A DNA stretch of 64,000 bases from Geothrix sp. (GCF_020622065.1 NZ_JAHRYQ010000001.1:1426001-1490000); one strand, 5' to 3'. Positions 37,173 through 45,418 are shown, numbered from the stretch's first letter. Numbers and translations are program-made. The notes: generated by a model not told the origin, from the sequence alone.

Positions 37173-38789
37173 ATGCGTAGACTAACCCTTGAAGACATGA
37201 AAGCCCTTGCCCGCGAACGGGGTGGGGAGTGCGTGTCAATCGAATACAAAAATGCTCGCACAGACCTTCGATGGCGATGTTCTGAAGGGCACGAATGGGA
37301 AGTGGTCCCCTCCAACATAAGGACGGGAAGCTGGTGCCCCTATTGCAAAGGCAAAAGGATTTGGTCACCCGGGAAAACCGAATCGGAAGCCCGGTTGGAT
37401 AAATGCCGTACCCTTGCCAAGGCGCGTGGTGGAGCTTGCCTTTCGGATCAATACGGTGGTGTGAAGGTAAATCTTTTGTGGCGCTGTAGCGATGGACACA
37501 AATGGGAAGCGACCCCGGCAAATGTGCAAAGCGGTTCGTGGTGTCCGCAATGTTCTGGTGGATTGAAAGAGGAATTTTGTCGTGCAGCCCTTGAATCCCT
37601 GACGGGAAAAGCCTGGCCGAAGGCGAGACCGGCTTGGCTTGTGAACGAACGCGGTGGGCGCATGGAACTGGACGGTTATTGCAAGGATATCGGAGTGGCC
37701 TATGAATATCAGGGCGAACAACATTTCAGTGAAGTGAAACACTTCCGCAGTGGGGAATTCGCACTGGCACTTCGCATGGCTGATGATCAACGCAAGCGTG
37801 ACCTGTGTCATGCGCATGGCATCAAGTTGATCGAAGTCCACCACAGCGTTCGCCTTGACGAAATGTTGCCGTATCTTGCAATTACACTTTCGGAAAAAAC
37901 GGGTGTAATTGTTCGGATTCCAGAAGGTCTGACCGTTGATTCAATGGGCTACGATCGTGGTTTTCTTGACGGACTCCGCGTGTTGGCCAGAGAGCGTGGT
38001 GGGGACTGCCTTTCCTCGTCATATGGTGGCGGAATGACAAACGTGCGTTGGCGATGCGCCGAAGGTCATGATTGGGAAGCGACCCCGGCCAACGTCCAAC
38101 GGGGTTCGTGGTGCCCATATTGTCAGGGGTTCAAAGTCTGGTCACCCGGACAGACCGAAGCACAAGCGCGGCTGACAGAATGCCAAACTATTGCAAAAGA
38201 ACGTGGTGGGTTATGTCTATCTGAAACATACATTGAACAGCGTGGAAAACTTCGCTGGCAATGTTCAGAAGGACATAATTGGGATGCGAAGACGGTTGAG
38301 ATAAAAAAGGGGTCCTGGTGCCCCTTCTGTGTGGGAAAGAAGGTGTGGTCGCCTGGGCAAACAGAATCTGATGCCAGGTTGGAGGAATGCCGATCAATTG
38401 CCAAAACGCAAGGTGGCGACTGCCTTTCGTCTGAATATGTAAACAGAACATTGAACCTGCAATGGCGTTGTTCTAATGGACATGAATGGGAAGCAACGCC
38501 ATCGAACATCAAACGAGGTTCATGGTGTCCTATTTGTGCGCGCGATGCACAGCGCGGCTCAATCGAGGAATGCAATTCAATTGCGCGCAGTCGCGGTGGA
38601 ATGTGTGTTTCGACTGAATATCTTGATGCTCTTAGCAAGGTCCGTTGGCGCTGCTCTCAGGGCCACGAATGGGATGCAAAACCAAATAGCGTTAAGCGGG
38701 GATCATGGTGTCCAACCTGTTGGAACAAGAATCGAGGCCGGGCCAGTCGGGAAGGGTGGGCCACGCGCCGAGAACGACAGGAACCATAA
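37173..38789 (+). CDS. six-repeat treble-clef zinc-finger protein with embedded endonuclease-like domain
   Basis: The 538-aa protein has six copies of a 45-50-residue unit (RGGxCxSxxY ... LRWRCxxGHxWxATPxNxxxGSWCPxC). Each contributes two Cys pairs plus His, as in treble-clef or zinc-ribbon modules of phage and mobile-element proteins. Between units two and three, about residues 125-235, sits a domain with ELDGYCKDIGVAYEYQGEQH and KRDLCHAHGIKLIEVHH. It resembles the Vsr-like EDxHD/PD-(D/E)XK nuclease fold (acid, then E-x-Q, then a late E-x-H). A DNA-binding nuclease is inferred. Base composition is visibly more AT-rich than the rest of the element. ATG 37173 is a compromise; ATG 37197 is also possible. 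Confidence 0.7.
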   Translation: MRRLTLEDMKALARERGGECVSIEYKNARTDLRWRCSEGHEWEVVPSNIRTGSWCPYCKGKRIWSPGKTESEARLDKCRTLAKARGGACLSDQYGGVKVNLLWRCSDGHKWEATPANVQSGSWCPQCSGGLKEEFCRAALESLTGKAWPKARPAWLVNERGGRMELDGYCKDIGVAYEYQGEQHFSEVKHFRSGEFALALRMADDQRKRDLCHAHGIKLIEVHHSVRLDEMLPYLAITLSEKTGVIVRIPEGLTVDSMGYDRGFLDGLRVLARERGGDCLSSSYGGGMTNVRWRCAEGHDWEATPANVQRGSWCPYCQGFKVWSPGQTEAQARLTECQTIAKERGGLCLSETYIEQRGKLRWQCSEGHNWDAKTVEIKKGSWCPFCVGKKVWSPGQTESDARLEECRSIAKTQGGDCLSSEYVNRTLNLQWRCSNGHEWEATPSNIKRGSWCPICARDAQRGSIEECNSIARSRGGMCVSTEYLDALSKVRWRCSQGHEWDAKPNSVKRGSWCPTCWNKNRGRASREGWATRRERQEP

Positions 38790-38818
38790 GACCCCACATG
38801 ACCCGCCCAAGACCCAGA

Positions 38819-38836
38819 ACTGGTGCAGGTTTCAGG
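38819..38836 (+). repeat. 18-bp direct repeat, right copy
   Basis: ACTGGTGCAGGTTTCAGG, 17 of 18 bases identical to 37021-37038, located 30 bp after the zinc-finger gene stop. Confidence 0.7.
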
Positions 38837-38934
38837 GGTTATCGACCTCGCGTAATTTTTGCGAAAAATAGCTGGCTCACGAGTTGAAATCATCTCTGTA
38901 TGCTTCCTAGCCTGCGAGCTAATGGGAGCTGCCG

Positions 38935-39297
38935 ATGCCTGAGCCTGAAGACCTCCACCCGCCTTTCGTACGAAGGGATTCCGCGCTGCAGGCAGCCCAG
39001 GAAGGCATGCTGATCGCGGCGCTTCGCGACATCGAATGGGGCGGAATGATGGGGCGCGGGCACTGCCCCGCCTGCGGCGCGCTGAAAAAGCACGGTCACA
39101 TGAGCGCCTGTATGGTCGGACTGGCGCTGACGCCTGACCATGGCGCGGCGCAACTGAACCAGGCGGTCACGGACGCGATCCGGGACATCGGCACCCGGCG
39201 GCGGTCCATCCAGGTGGTGGTCGGCGCGTGCAGTTCCGAACTGGATGACCTTGAGGGCTGCCTCACGACCATCCAGGACCTTCTGCACCTGTTCTAG
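38935..39297 (+). CDS. small CxxC/GH-motif cargo protein A, unknown function
   Basis: The 120-aa protein has one probable metal site, CPACGALKKHGHMSACMVGLAL, with the pattern C-x2-C-G-x5-GH-x3-C-x-VG-x-A. A helical C-terminal half follows (DDLEGCLTTIQDLLHLF). GGGAG seven bases before ATG 38935 supports the start. The next gene encodes a protein with the same motif and length, so the two are paralogues from a tandem duplication, although the remaining sequence has diverged. I do not recognise a family. The position just upstream of the transposition genes is a possible hint at a link with them. Confidence 0.6.
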   Translation: MPEPEDLHPPFVRRDSALQAAQEGMLIAALRDIEWGGMMGRGHCPACGALKKHGHMSACMVGLALTPDHGAAQLNQAVTDAIRDIGTRRRSIQVVVGACSSELDDLEGCLTTIQDLLHLF

Positions 39298-39306
39298 GGG
39301 GTGACC

Positions 39307-39666
39307 GTGTTTGACGACCAGCCCCAGGATTGGGGATCACCGGATGATCCGCCGGTTTCCGTCGGTCTTCGGATCCTGTACACCGTCACGGAACGGATGC
39401 AGTTTGTGGGACCCCCGAACGAGGAACGGTGCTTGGCCTGCGGCTCTGGGCCTGTCCGAGGTCATGCCTGGCAGTGCCCTGTGGGACGCGCGATGGCCAG
39501 CACGGAACCCACGCGCGATGCGTTGCTGGGCTTCGTGTGGGACACGCAGTTCGTGGCGGCTTCGGCAAGGCGGGAACTGCTGATCCCGTTGGCGCTCTTC
39601 ATGAAGGGGTTCGATCAACTTGAGAGGAAGGTGACGCGCGTGCTGGATCTGATGCCGCGCACGTAA
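39307..39666 (+). CDS. small CxxC/GH-motif cargo protein B, paralogue of A
   Basis: The 119-aa protein repeats the motif of its neighbour: CLACGSGPVRGHAWQCPVGRAM. It lies nine bases after the preceding stop, so the two are co-translated. GTG 39307 is chosen because AGGGGG lies five bases upstream, while GTG 39301 overlaps that ribosome site. The C-terminal half is helical with a heptad-like pattern (ELLIPLALFMKGFDQLERKVTRVLDLM), matching the placement of the helix in protein A. Function is unknown. A zinc-stabilised small dimer is a reasonable guess, not shown. Confidence 0.6.
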   Translation: MFDDQPQDWGSPDDPPVSVGLRILYTVTERMQFVGPPNEERCLACGSGPVRGHAWQCPVGRAMASTEPTRDALLGFVWDTQFVAASARRELLIPLALFMKGFDQLERKVTRVLDLMPRT

Positions 39667-39963
39667 GGAAGTACGGGGGCGCTTTTCTGGTCCGGACCTG
39701 GGATGGCGGACGAGAGGGCGGAAGGGGTCGGCATTTCGTGGAATCGGATTTCGATCCGTACACACGAGCGTCGCGATTGATCAAGGGCGTGAATGCCCGC
39801 GATCACCACGCGTGCGAACCCGCTTGCCTGCCCTCTCTCTCAGATTTCTGCTGCCGCTTAACCACCAACTAGGCTTATCAAACGCGGCCCCCCCGCAGCT
39901 TGCCCGGCGGAACAGTGGTAGCGCAAGTGAAAAATTTCAATGATTTACTGAAGGATATCTAAG
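39667..39963. other. intergenic region upstream of the transposition operon
   Basis: No gene, CRISPR repeat or guide-RNA-like array is visible. The last 60 bases are AT-richer (39925-39963) and lead into AAGGAT at 39951-39956, the ribosome site of tnsAB. The transposase promoter is probably here, but no consensus pair is convincing. Confidence 0.5.
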
Positions 39964-42714
39964 ATGTTGGCTTTACATGAACTTGAAGAACTGATGGAAC
40001 GGCTCGGAATGCCTGATTTCGGCCGCCAGCTCGTCCGGAAGGCCCGGAATGAAGCCCCGGTCCGCAAGGTCCAGTCCCATCTGTCGAACGTCATCACCCT
40101 GTTCGTCAGCCAGAAGATGGCCCGTTCCATCGCCACGGAAAGCCGGACGGTCGAATACCCGGCGGTGATCACCTACGAACGGGACGCGTCGGTCCTGGAA
40201 TACTTCGCCCAGCCGGTGAAGCTGAAAATCAACCAGATGGACGCGAACGGGAAGAAGTGCAGCTTCACGCACACACCGGACTTCCTGGTGGTTCGCAGGG
40301 ACGGGATCCTGATCGAGGAATGGCGTGAGGAGGAGCGCCTGCTGGCGCACGCCGTGAAATACCCCGGCCGCTATGTCCGTGAGGAGGACGGCTGGCGTTC
40401 GCCCTTCGTCGAAGAACAGCTTGCCGCAATGGGAATCACCTATCGCCTGCGGTCCGCCGACGAGCACCCCCGCTGCTACATCCGCAACCTGATCTTCCTG
40501 GGGGACTACCTGGATGCGGGTGGCAAGGCGTCGAACCCTGCGGTGGCGAAGGTCCTTCTGGGCCTTTTCTCGGACCGCGCCGCCATCCACCTGCGGGAAG
40601 TTCTGAATACGGAAGGGGTCTCGCCGGATCACGTCTATCAGGCGATCGCCGATGGCCTGCTGTCCTTCGACCTGATGAACGACGACATCGCGGAGACCGA
40701 CCGGGTCCAGGTGTTCCGGGACGAAACGACCATGCTGTTGCACCGCAAGGTGGGAATGGCGCCCATCGGGGAATCTGTGGAACGCCTGGATGCTTCGATC
40801 GCCACAGGCGGAATGCTCCGCTATGACGGGCAGGACTATGAGATCGGCCCTGTGGGCAAGGAGAAGGTCATCCTGAAGTCCGGGGCCGGGGCGGTTGAAA
40901 TGCCCCTGACCTGGGTGGAACAGCACTACCGGAACGGGAAGCTGTCCCTGGCGTCCACACACAAGGCATCGGACGCCATCGCGATGGCCACGGATCTGCT
41001 GAACGGTATCCACCCGAAGCATCTGGATACTGCCCTTCAGCGGGCCGAATGGCTGGAACAAGCCCTTGTCTCACCTGAAACCGTGCCGTGCTCCACGCGC
41101 ACCCTGCAGCGCTGGAAGAAGTCAATGCGGGAAGCGGGTGACAGCGTCATCGACCGTCATCTGGCGATCGCACCCAAATACGCGAACAGCGGCCGCCGCG
41201 AACGGCGCCTGTCGGAAGCCGTGATCGCCCTCATCGCCAAAACCGTCCGGGAGAAGTACAACACCCCGACGAACGTGAACAAGGAATGGAACTACATGGA
41301 CTTCGTGGCGGCCTGCATCGGCGCCGGGGAGGACCCCTGTTCCCGCCGGACCTTCGTGAAGGAACTGGCCAAGCACGGGTCCGTCTACCTGCGGGAAGGT
41401 AAGCGCCGGGCCTACCAGAAGGCTCCGATCGTCCATTACCTTGACCTTCATGAATCGATCCACGGGGTCAGGCCGTTCCAGGTCGTCCACATCGACCACA
41501 CGGAACTCCAGATCGAGTTGACGATCCCAGGTTCCAAGGAATCCTTCGGGCGTGTCTGGCTGAGTCTGGCCATGGATGCGGAATCGCGGGCGATGGTTGG
41601 CTTCTACCTGAGTTTCGAATCCCCCAGCTACCGGTCCTGCATGATGGTGCTCCGCGACATCGTCCGCCGTCACGGCCGGATGCCGGAGATGCTGGTCCTG
41701 GACAACGGCAAGGAATTCCATTCCCGTGCGATGAGGCGGGTGTGCCTGCTCTACGGGACCACACTTCGCTACCGGCCCGCCTCAAAGGCACGGTTCGGGG
41801 GGGTGCTGGAACGGCTGTTCGGAACCACCCAAAGCCAGTTCATCAACAATCTGGCGGGTAACACCCAGGTGCTCCTGCACGCCCGGCAGGCTACCAAACG
41901 GGTGATGCCATCGAACTTCGTCGAATGGACCCTTCCGGCGCTACACGGCGGCCTCGACTACTACTTCACGACGCTGTACGGGAAGGAACCGCACCCCACC
42001 CACCAGGACGGTCCCGTGGAACACCTGGCGATGCGTATGACCGAGACCGGGGAGCGGCGCAACCGGTTGGTGAACCTGGACCACCGCTTCCGGGTCGAGA
42101 CATGCCCGAGTCCCGTGGATGGGGAGACGCGGAAGGTGAACGGCCAGCGGGGCGTGAAGATCCAGCACATCTGGTACTGGTGCGATGCCTTCCGTGACCA
42201 GACGCTCGCTCGCCAGAGCCTCTCCGTCCGAGTCGATCCCTGGGATGTCCGCTTCGTGTTCATCCTGATCGGGCGGGAATGGCACCGCTGCCGGTCCAAG
42301 CTGGCATGGCTCGTGGAAAGCTACACCGAGGTTGAGCTTCGGTATGCCTGTGAGGAACTGGCCAAGAGGCACTCGGTCCAAAAGAAGAAGCTCAGCCCCG
42401 AGCGCTTGGCCGAGTGGTTGAAGGTCAGGGAAGCCGTGAACTTCGATTCGCGGTTGGCCATTACCCAGGCAGAAGCCCGCCTGGTCTACGACCCCCTTGG
42501 GATGACCAGCGTGCCGGGAACGGTGGTGACCGCAGAAACCGACGGGACGGTGGATATGGGGATGGAGACCCGGTTGGATCACTCGAAAACCAACGTCACC
42601 CCGTTCCGAAAAATCCGGAAGCGACCGGAACCGGCCAGAACGCACATCAACAAGCCCTGCGCGAGTGCGCAGGAGATCGAAGGGAGCATGGATGAAGACT
42701 ATGACCTGCTGTGA
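39964..42714 (+). CDS. tnsAB: TnsA-TnsB fusion transposase
   Basis: The 916-aa protein joins the two Tn7 transposase subunits. The TnsA part (about 1-240) has Glu79 in SVLEYFAQP, Asp106 in HTPDFLVVRRDG and the segment LIEEWREEERL where E-x-K is expected; no Lys is present, Arg121 being the nearest. A winged-helix TnsA C-domain region follows. The TnsB part (about 370-916) has a DDE integrase core: Asp511 in VVHIDHTEL, Asp580 in LVLDNGKEF and Glu616 in GVLERLFGT. TnsB cuts the 3' ends and joins them to the target; TnsA cuts the 5' strands to allow cut-and-paste. SD AAGGAT precedes the ATG by eight bases. It overlaps tnsC by 23 bp. Confidence 0.92.
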   Translation: MLALHELEELMERLGMPDFGRQLVRKARNEAPVRKVQSHLSNVITLFVSQKMARSIATESRTVEYPAVITYERDASVLEYFAQPVKLKINQMDANGKKCSFTHTPDFLVVRRDGILIEEWREEERLLAHAVKYPGRYVREEDGWRSPFVEEQLAAMGITYRLRSADEHPRCYIRNLIFLGDYLDAGGKASNPAVAKVLLGLFSDRAAIHLREVLNTEGVSPDHVYQAIADGLLSFDLMNDDIAETDRVQVFRDETTMLLHRKVGMAPIGESVERLDASIATGGMLRYDGQDYEIGPVGKEKVILKSGAGAVEMPLTWVEQHYRNGKLSLASTHKASDAIAMATDLLNGIHPKHLDTALQRAEWLEQALVSPETVPCSTRTLQRWKKSMREAGDSVIDRHLAIAPKYANSGRRERRLSEAVIALIAKTVREKYNTPTNVNKEWNYMDFVAACIGAGEDPCSRRTFVKELAKHGSVYLREGKRRAYQKAPIVHYLDLHESIHGVRPFQVVHIDHTELQIELTIPGSKESFGRVWLSLAMDAESRAMVGFYLSFESPSYRSCMMVLRDIVRRHGRMPEMLVLDNGKEFHSRAMRRVCLLYGTTLRYRPASKARFGGVLERLFGTTQSQFINNLAGNTQVLLHARQATKRVMPSNFVEWTLPALHGGLDYYFTTLYGKEPHPTHQDGPVEHLAMRMTETGERRNRLVNLDHRFRVETCPSPVDGETRKVNGQRGVKIQHIWYWCDAFRDQTLARQSLSVRVDPWDVRFVFILIGREWHRCRSKLAWLVESYTEVELRYACEELAKRHSVQKKKLSPERLAEWLKVREAVNFDSRLAITQAEARLVYDPLGMTSVPGTVVTAETDGTVDMGMETRLDHSKTNVTPFRKIRKRPEPARTHINKPCASAQEIEGSMDEDYDLL

Positions 42715-43774
42715 CATCGACCCCCGCACCATGAGCCGGGAGGAAGCGCTGACGCTGTCGGACGCCGACAAGATCAAATACTTCAAGCTTGTCCGCCTGA
42801 AACACCCCCGAATCGCGGAAACCTTGAACGAGATGACCCTCCGGGCCACATCGGACATGGGGAAGGGCATCGTCCTCCTCATCGGGCCTACCGGTGTCGG
42901 CAAGTCCACCCTGATCAAAACCCTTGGGGAGCAGATGATCAGCAGGGAACGTGCGGAGATCGATGCCGACCCTTCCTATGTTCCGGTGGCGATGATGGTC
43001 GCACCGGCTTCTGGGGGTCCCGGCTTCTCCTGGAAGATGTTCTATTCGGTCCTGGGGAAGGCCCTGCGGGAACCGCTGATGGAGAAGAAGCTTGAGACCA
43101 GGATCGAGGGGGACAAGACCTTCGTTCGCCTTCCGGGATCAGGAAGCACGCTGGCCGGGATGAAGCTGGCGGTGGCCGACATCATCAAGTCCCGCCGAAC
43201 GAAACTGGTCGTGGTCGATGAGGCGGTTCCCATGCTCCGCCCAGCCCCCGGGAACAGCCTTGAAAACCACATGGACACCATCAAGACCATGGTGGACAAC
43301 GACATGACCCTGGTCCTGGTTGGTTCTTACGACCTTCTTGAACTCGCCAGCAAGGGCGATCAGGTGGCAAGGCGTTCGGCCATTGTCCATTTCCGCCGTT
43401 ACCTGACCGGGATCCCGGAGGACGAACGGGCGTTCCGGAAGGCGCTGCAGCAGTTGCAGAAATTCATGCCCCTCCAAGACATGCCGGACCTCACCGACCG
43501 GGCCCTGGAACTCCAGACCACCTGCATCGGATGTGTCGGCATCCTCAAGACCGTCCTTCTCTCCACCCTTAACAGCGCCCTGCACAACGGTGGGAAATGG
43601 TCCGAATCGCACCTTGAGAAGGCCCAGTTCAGCAGGGCACAGTTCACCAAGATCATGACCGCGACCCTTAGCGGGGAAGCCAGCATCCAGGATTCCGAAC
43701 TTGGTTCGGGGACGTTCGAGGCCCTGATGGCCCAGGCGAAGTTGATCGAGACCATGCGCCGGGGTATCGCGTGA
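42692..43774 (+). CDS. tnsC: TnsC AAA+ transposition regulator
   Basis: The 360-aa ATPase links target selection to the transposase. Walker A is GPTGVGKST at residues 65-73. Walker B is KLVVVDEAVPML with Asp176-Glu177, and the sensor region is LVLVGSYDLLELAS. TnsC forms filaments on DNA and bridges TniQ to TnsB. ATG 42692 is preferred over upstream in-frame codons because AAGGGAG (42680-42686) lies five bases before it. The gene begins inside tnsAB and ends in a GTGA overlap with tniQ, so the three proteins are translationally coupled. The C-terminal 60 residues are helical, as expected for the TnsB-contacting end. Confidence 0.92.
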   Translation: MKTMTCCDIDPRTMSREEALTLSDADKIKYFKLVRLKHPRIAETLNEMTLRATSDMGKGIVLLIGPTGVGKSTLIKTLGEQMISRERAEIDADPSYVPVAMMVAPASGGPGFSWKMFYSVLGKALREPLMEKKLETRIEGDKTFVRLPGSGSTLAGMKLAVADIIKSRRTKLVVVDEAVPMLRPAPGNSLENHMDTIKTMVDNDMTLVLVGSYDLLELASKGDQVARRSAIVHFRRYLTGIPEDERAFRKALQQLQKFMPLQDMPDLTDRALELQTTCIGCVGILKTVLLSTLNSALHNGGKWSESHLEKAQFSRAQFTKIMTATLSGEASIQDSELGSGTFEALMAQAKLIETMRRGIA

Positions 43775-45135
43775 TCGATCCTGAAGACGAATGGGGCTTG
43801 GATTGTCCGGGGACCGGATTCGAATTGCCGCCCCGATCGCCCCTCATCCGCCTTCAGCCTCTTGGTCTCGGGACGCCCGACAGGGAATGTCTCAGCAGCT
43901 ACTTCCTGCGCTTGGCCGATGCCCACCGCCTTTCCCCGATGATGCTGGCCAGGGAGATCCTTTTCCCCGAACGGATCAAGGAAGGTGTCCTGCGCACCAA
44001 CCACTTCGATTGCGCCTGGAAACGTCCTTTCTTCAATGGAATCGGGGTCCCATGCCAGGTGTGGGTCCCGCGCCTGAAAGAACTCACGATGGTGGACGGG
44101 CTTGAACGCCTCACCCTGGGGTTCCTTGACAGGCTGTCCACCCGTGGACTTGTCAGCGCCAAATCCCGGTGGTGCCCAGCTTGCTTCCGAGAGGACCAGG
44201 AACGCGGAATCCCTTACGGGCGACTGATCTGGTGCATCGAAGCCGTGACCTGTTGCCCGAAACACGGGAACAAGCTGGTAGAACGGTGCGGTTGTGGGCC
44301 TGATGAGGCGCAGGCCCCGGGGATGATCAAGTGTCTGCCGCACATCTGCAATCAATGCGGTCGGAATCTCGGACTGGAAAACGGCAGGGGATCTGACCTC
44401 CCTTCGGAAAAGGACCTCAGGCACAGCCGGATGGTGGCGGATCTGCTGCTGAGTGAGCTTCCGGCGCCGGATCAGCCATCAAGTCGGGACATCGCCGATT
44501 TCCTGAACGAATCGCTGACGACCTATGCCAATGGGAATGCCATGGCCCTTGGCCGGCTCCTTGGGGTCGGCAAATCCACCCTGCATGGATGGCTTCATCG
44601 CGGGCATACACCTGGATTCACGGAAATTATGATGATCGCGGAAGCACATGGGTGTTCGATCTCGGATGTCATATGCGGACGTTCCGAAGCCGTGACCACG
44701 AGCCCGATGATCCCCAAGTCGATCCGGACGGCGAAAAAGCGACAGAAGAAGAAGCCCAGAAAGCTCAATTGGGACACCATCATCAAGCGCTTGAAGGAAA
44801 TCCTTGAACAGGACCCGCCCATCAATGTGGCTGAAGCCAGCCGGCGCGTGGAGGTGTCCTACGATCTCCTCAAGAACAAGGAACCCGAGATCTGCTCAGC
44901 CATCACCGCAAGGTGGATGATCTGGCAGAGATCCCTTGTGGTGCAGAGGGATGAGGAGCTTGCGGAACGGGTCCGGTTGGCCGCACGCCAGATGGCGGAA
45001 AGCGGTATCCGCCCGACTTGGCGACGACTTCAAGATGAAGGGTTGCTTGCCGGGTCCCCTTGGAGAAGCAGAGTCGCCCTAAGAGGGATGTGCAAGGACA
45101 TCTGGCTGGAATTCCACCCATCAGGTGGAATCTGA
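43771..45135 (+). CDS. tniQ: TniQ/TnsD-family target-selection protein
   Basis: The 454-aa protein starts at GTG 43771 in the tnsC stop. Residues 1-200 are the TniQ domain: PDRECLSSYFLRLADAH, then zinc ligands in WCPACF (Cys135, Cys138) and CCPKHGNKL (Cys162, His165), then a second cysteine cluster about 173-196. Two helix-turn-helix regions follow, about 264-292 (MALGRLLGVGKSTLHGWLHRG) and about 345-375 (INVAEASRRVEVSYDLLKNK). It is longer than CRISPR-linked TniQ proteins and closer to TnsD, which binds a specific attachment site. Being the only TniQ, and next to a tRNA gene, it may recognise that gene; this is inference. Confidence 0.9.
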   Translation: MIDPEDEWGLDCPGTGFELPPRSPLIRLQPLGLGTPDRECLSSYFLRLADAHRLSPMMLAREILFPERIKEGVLRTNHFDCAWKRPFFNGIGVPCQVWVPRLKELTMVDGLERLTLGFLDRLSTRGLVSAKSRWCPACFREDQERGIPYGRLIWCIEAVTCCPKHGNKLVERCGCGPDEAQAPGMIKCLPHICNQCGRNLGLENGRGSDLPSEKDLRHSRMVADLLLSELPAPDQPSSRDIADFLNESLTTYANGNAMALGRLLGVGKSTLHGWLHRGHTPGFTEIMMIAEAHGCSISDVICGRSEAVTTSPMIPKSIRTAKKRQKKKPRKLNWDTIIKRLKEILEQDPPINVAEASRRVEVSYDLLKNKEPEICSAITARWMIWQRSLVVQRDEELAERVRLAARQMAESGIRPTWRRLQDEGLLAGSPWRSRVALRGMCKDIWLEFHPSGGI

Positions 45136-45342
45136 AGCGCTGAAGGTTCGCTGCCAATGCGGAGCCTTCTGTTTCAGACGAGCGCCCTTCTGCCAACTCG
45201 GAGGATAGGGTAGGGGGCAAAGCCCCCCGTCCCGAATCGTTGGCCATCGAAAGGCTGACCAGAGGAAAGGTGACTTCACCCCCCTGGCGTGAGCCCGATT
45301 CCTTGGCTAAGTCCAACAGATAAGACTTCCGGGCGGTCCGGG
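45136..45342. other. gene-free stretch between tniQ and the right-end repeats
   Basis: No gene is supported. GGGGGCAAAGCCCCCC at about 45214-45229 is a short hairpin that may terminate the tns operon. No extra TnsB-type site, CRISPR repeat or tRNA-like guide was found. Confidence 0.5.
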
Positions 45343-45413
45343 AACAATAGTTTGTCGTTCCCTGCCTTGGAACCATAGTTTGTCGTTTGCGACAAACTAT
45401 GGTTCACGACACA
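45343..45413. repeat. transposon right end: terminal repeat and opposed internal sites
   Basis: The terminal site on the minus strand reads TGTGTCGTGAACC then ATAGTTTGTCGC and occupies 45389-45413. Two further copies, AACCATAGTTTGTCG at 45371-45385 and AACAATAGTTTGTCG at 45343-45357, point the opposite way. As a result 45371-45404 is a perfect 15-bp inverted repeat around a 4-bp centre. Tn7 right-end sites normally all share one orientation, so this layout is unusual. Confidence 0.85.
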
Positions 45414-45418
45414 GTGCC
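45414..45418. repeat. target site duplication, right copy
   Basis: GTGCC immediately outside the right terminal repeat, identical to 28699-28703. Confidence 0.93.

Larger units (their letters stand above)
28704..45413. mobile_element. Tn7-like transposon, complete, with defence cargo
   Basis: The element is 16,710 bp. Its ends match as inverted repeats: left TGTGTCGTGAACaaaAGTcT and right, read inward, TGTGTCGTGAACcatAGTtT, both continuing GTCGC. It is bounded by an identical 5-bp duplication GTGCC (28699-28703 and 45414-45418), the duplication length of Tn7. Additional copies of AACCATAGTTTGTCG lie near both ends and are probable TnsB sites. It encodes a TnsA-TnsB fusion, TnsC and one TniQ near the right end; no TnsE-like or Cas gene was recognised. 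The rest is cargo: Vsr/Dcm, a McrB/McrC-like pair, a zinc-finger endonuclease-like protein and small orphan genes. The element appears intact, so recent arrival is plausible. Confidence 0.93.

Noticed and set aside
37173-38789. The zinc-finger gene as a separate insertion sequence
   Set aside because: No transposase or terminal inverted repeats. Only 18-bp direct repeats flank it, so it is not annotated as its own mobile element.
39667-39963. Possible CRISPR array or guide RNA next to the tns genes
   Set aside because: No regularly spaced repeats, no cas gene and no repeat-like partner elsewhere in the element, so it is not called a CRISPR-associated transposon.
45214-45342. Additional TnsB sites inside the right end
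   Set aside because: No further copy of the ATAGTTTGTCG core could be found on either strand between tniQ and 45343.
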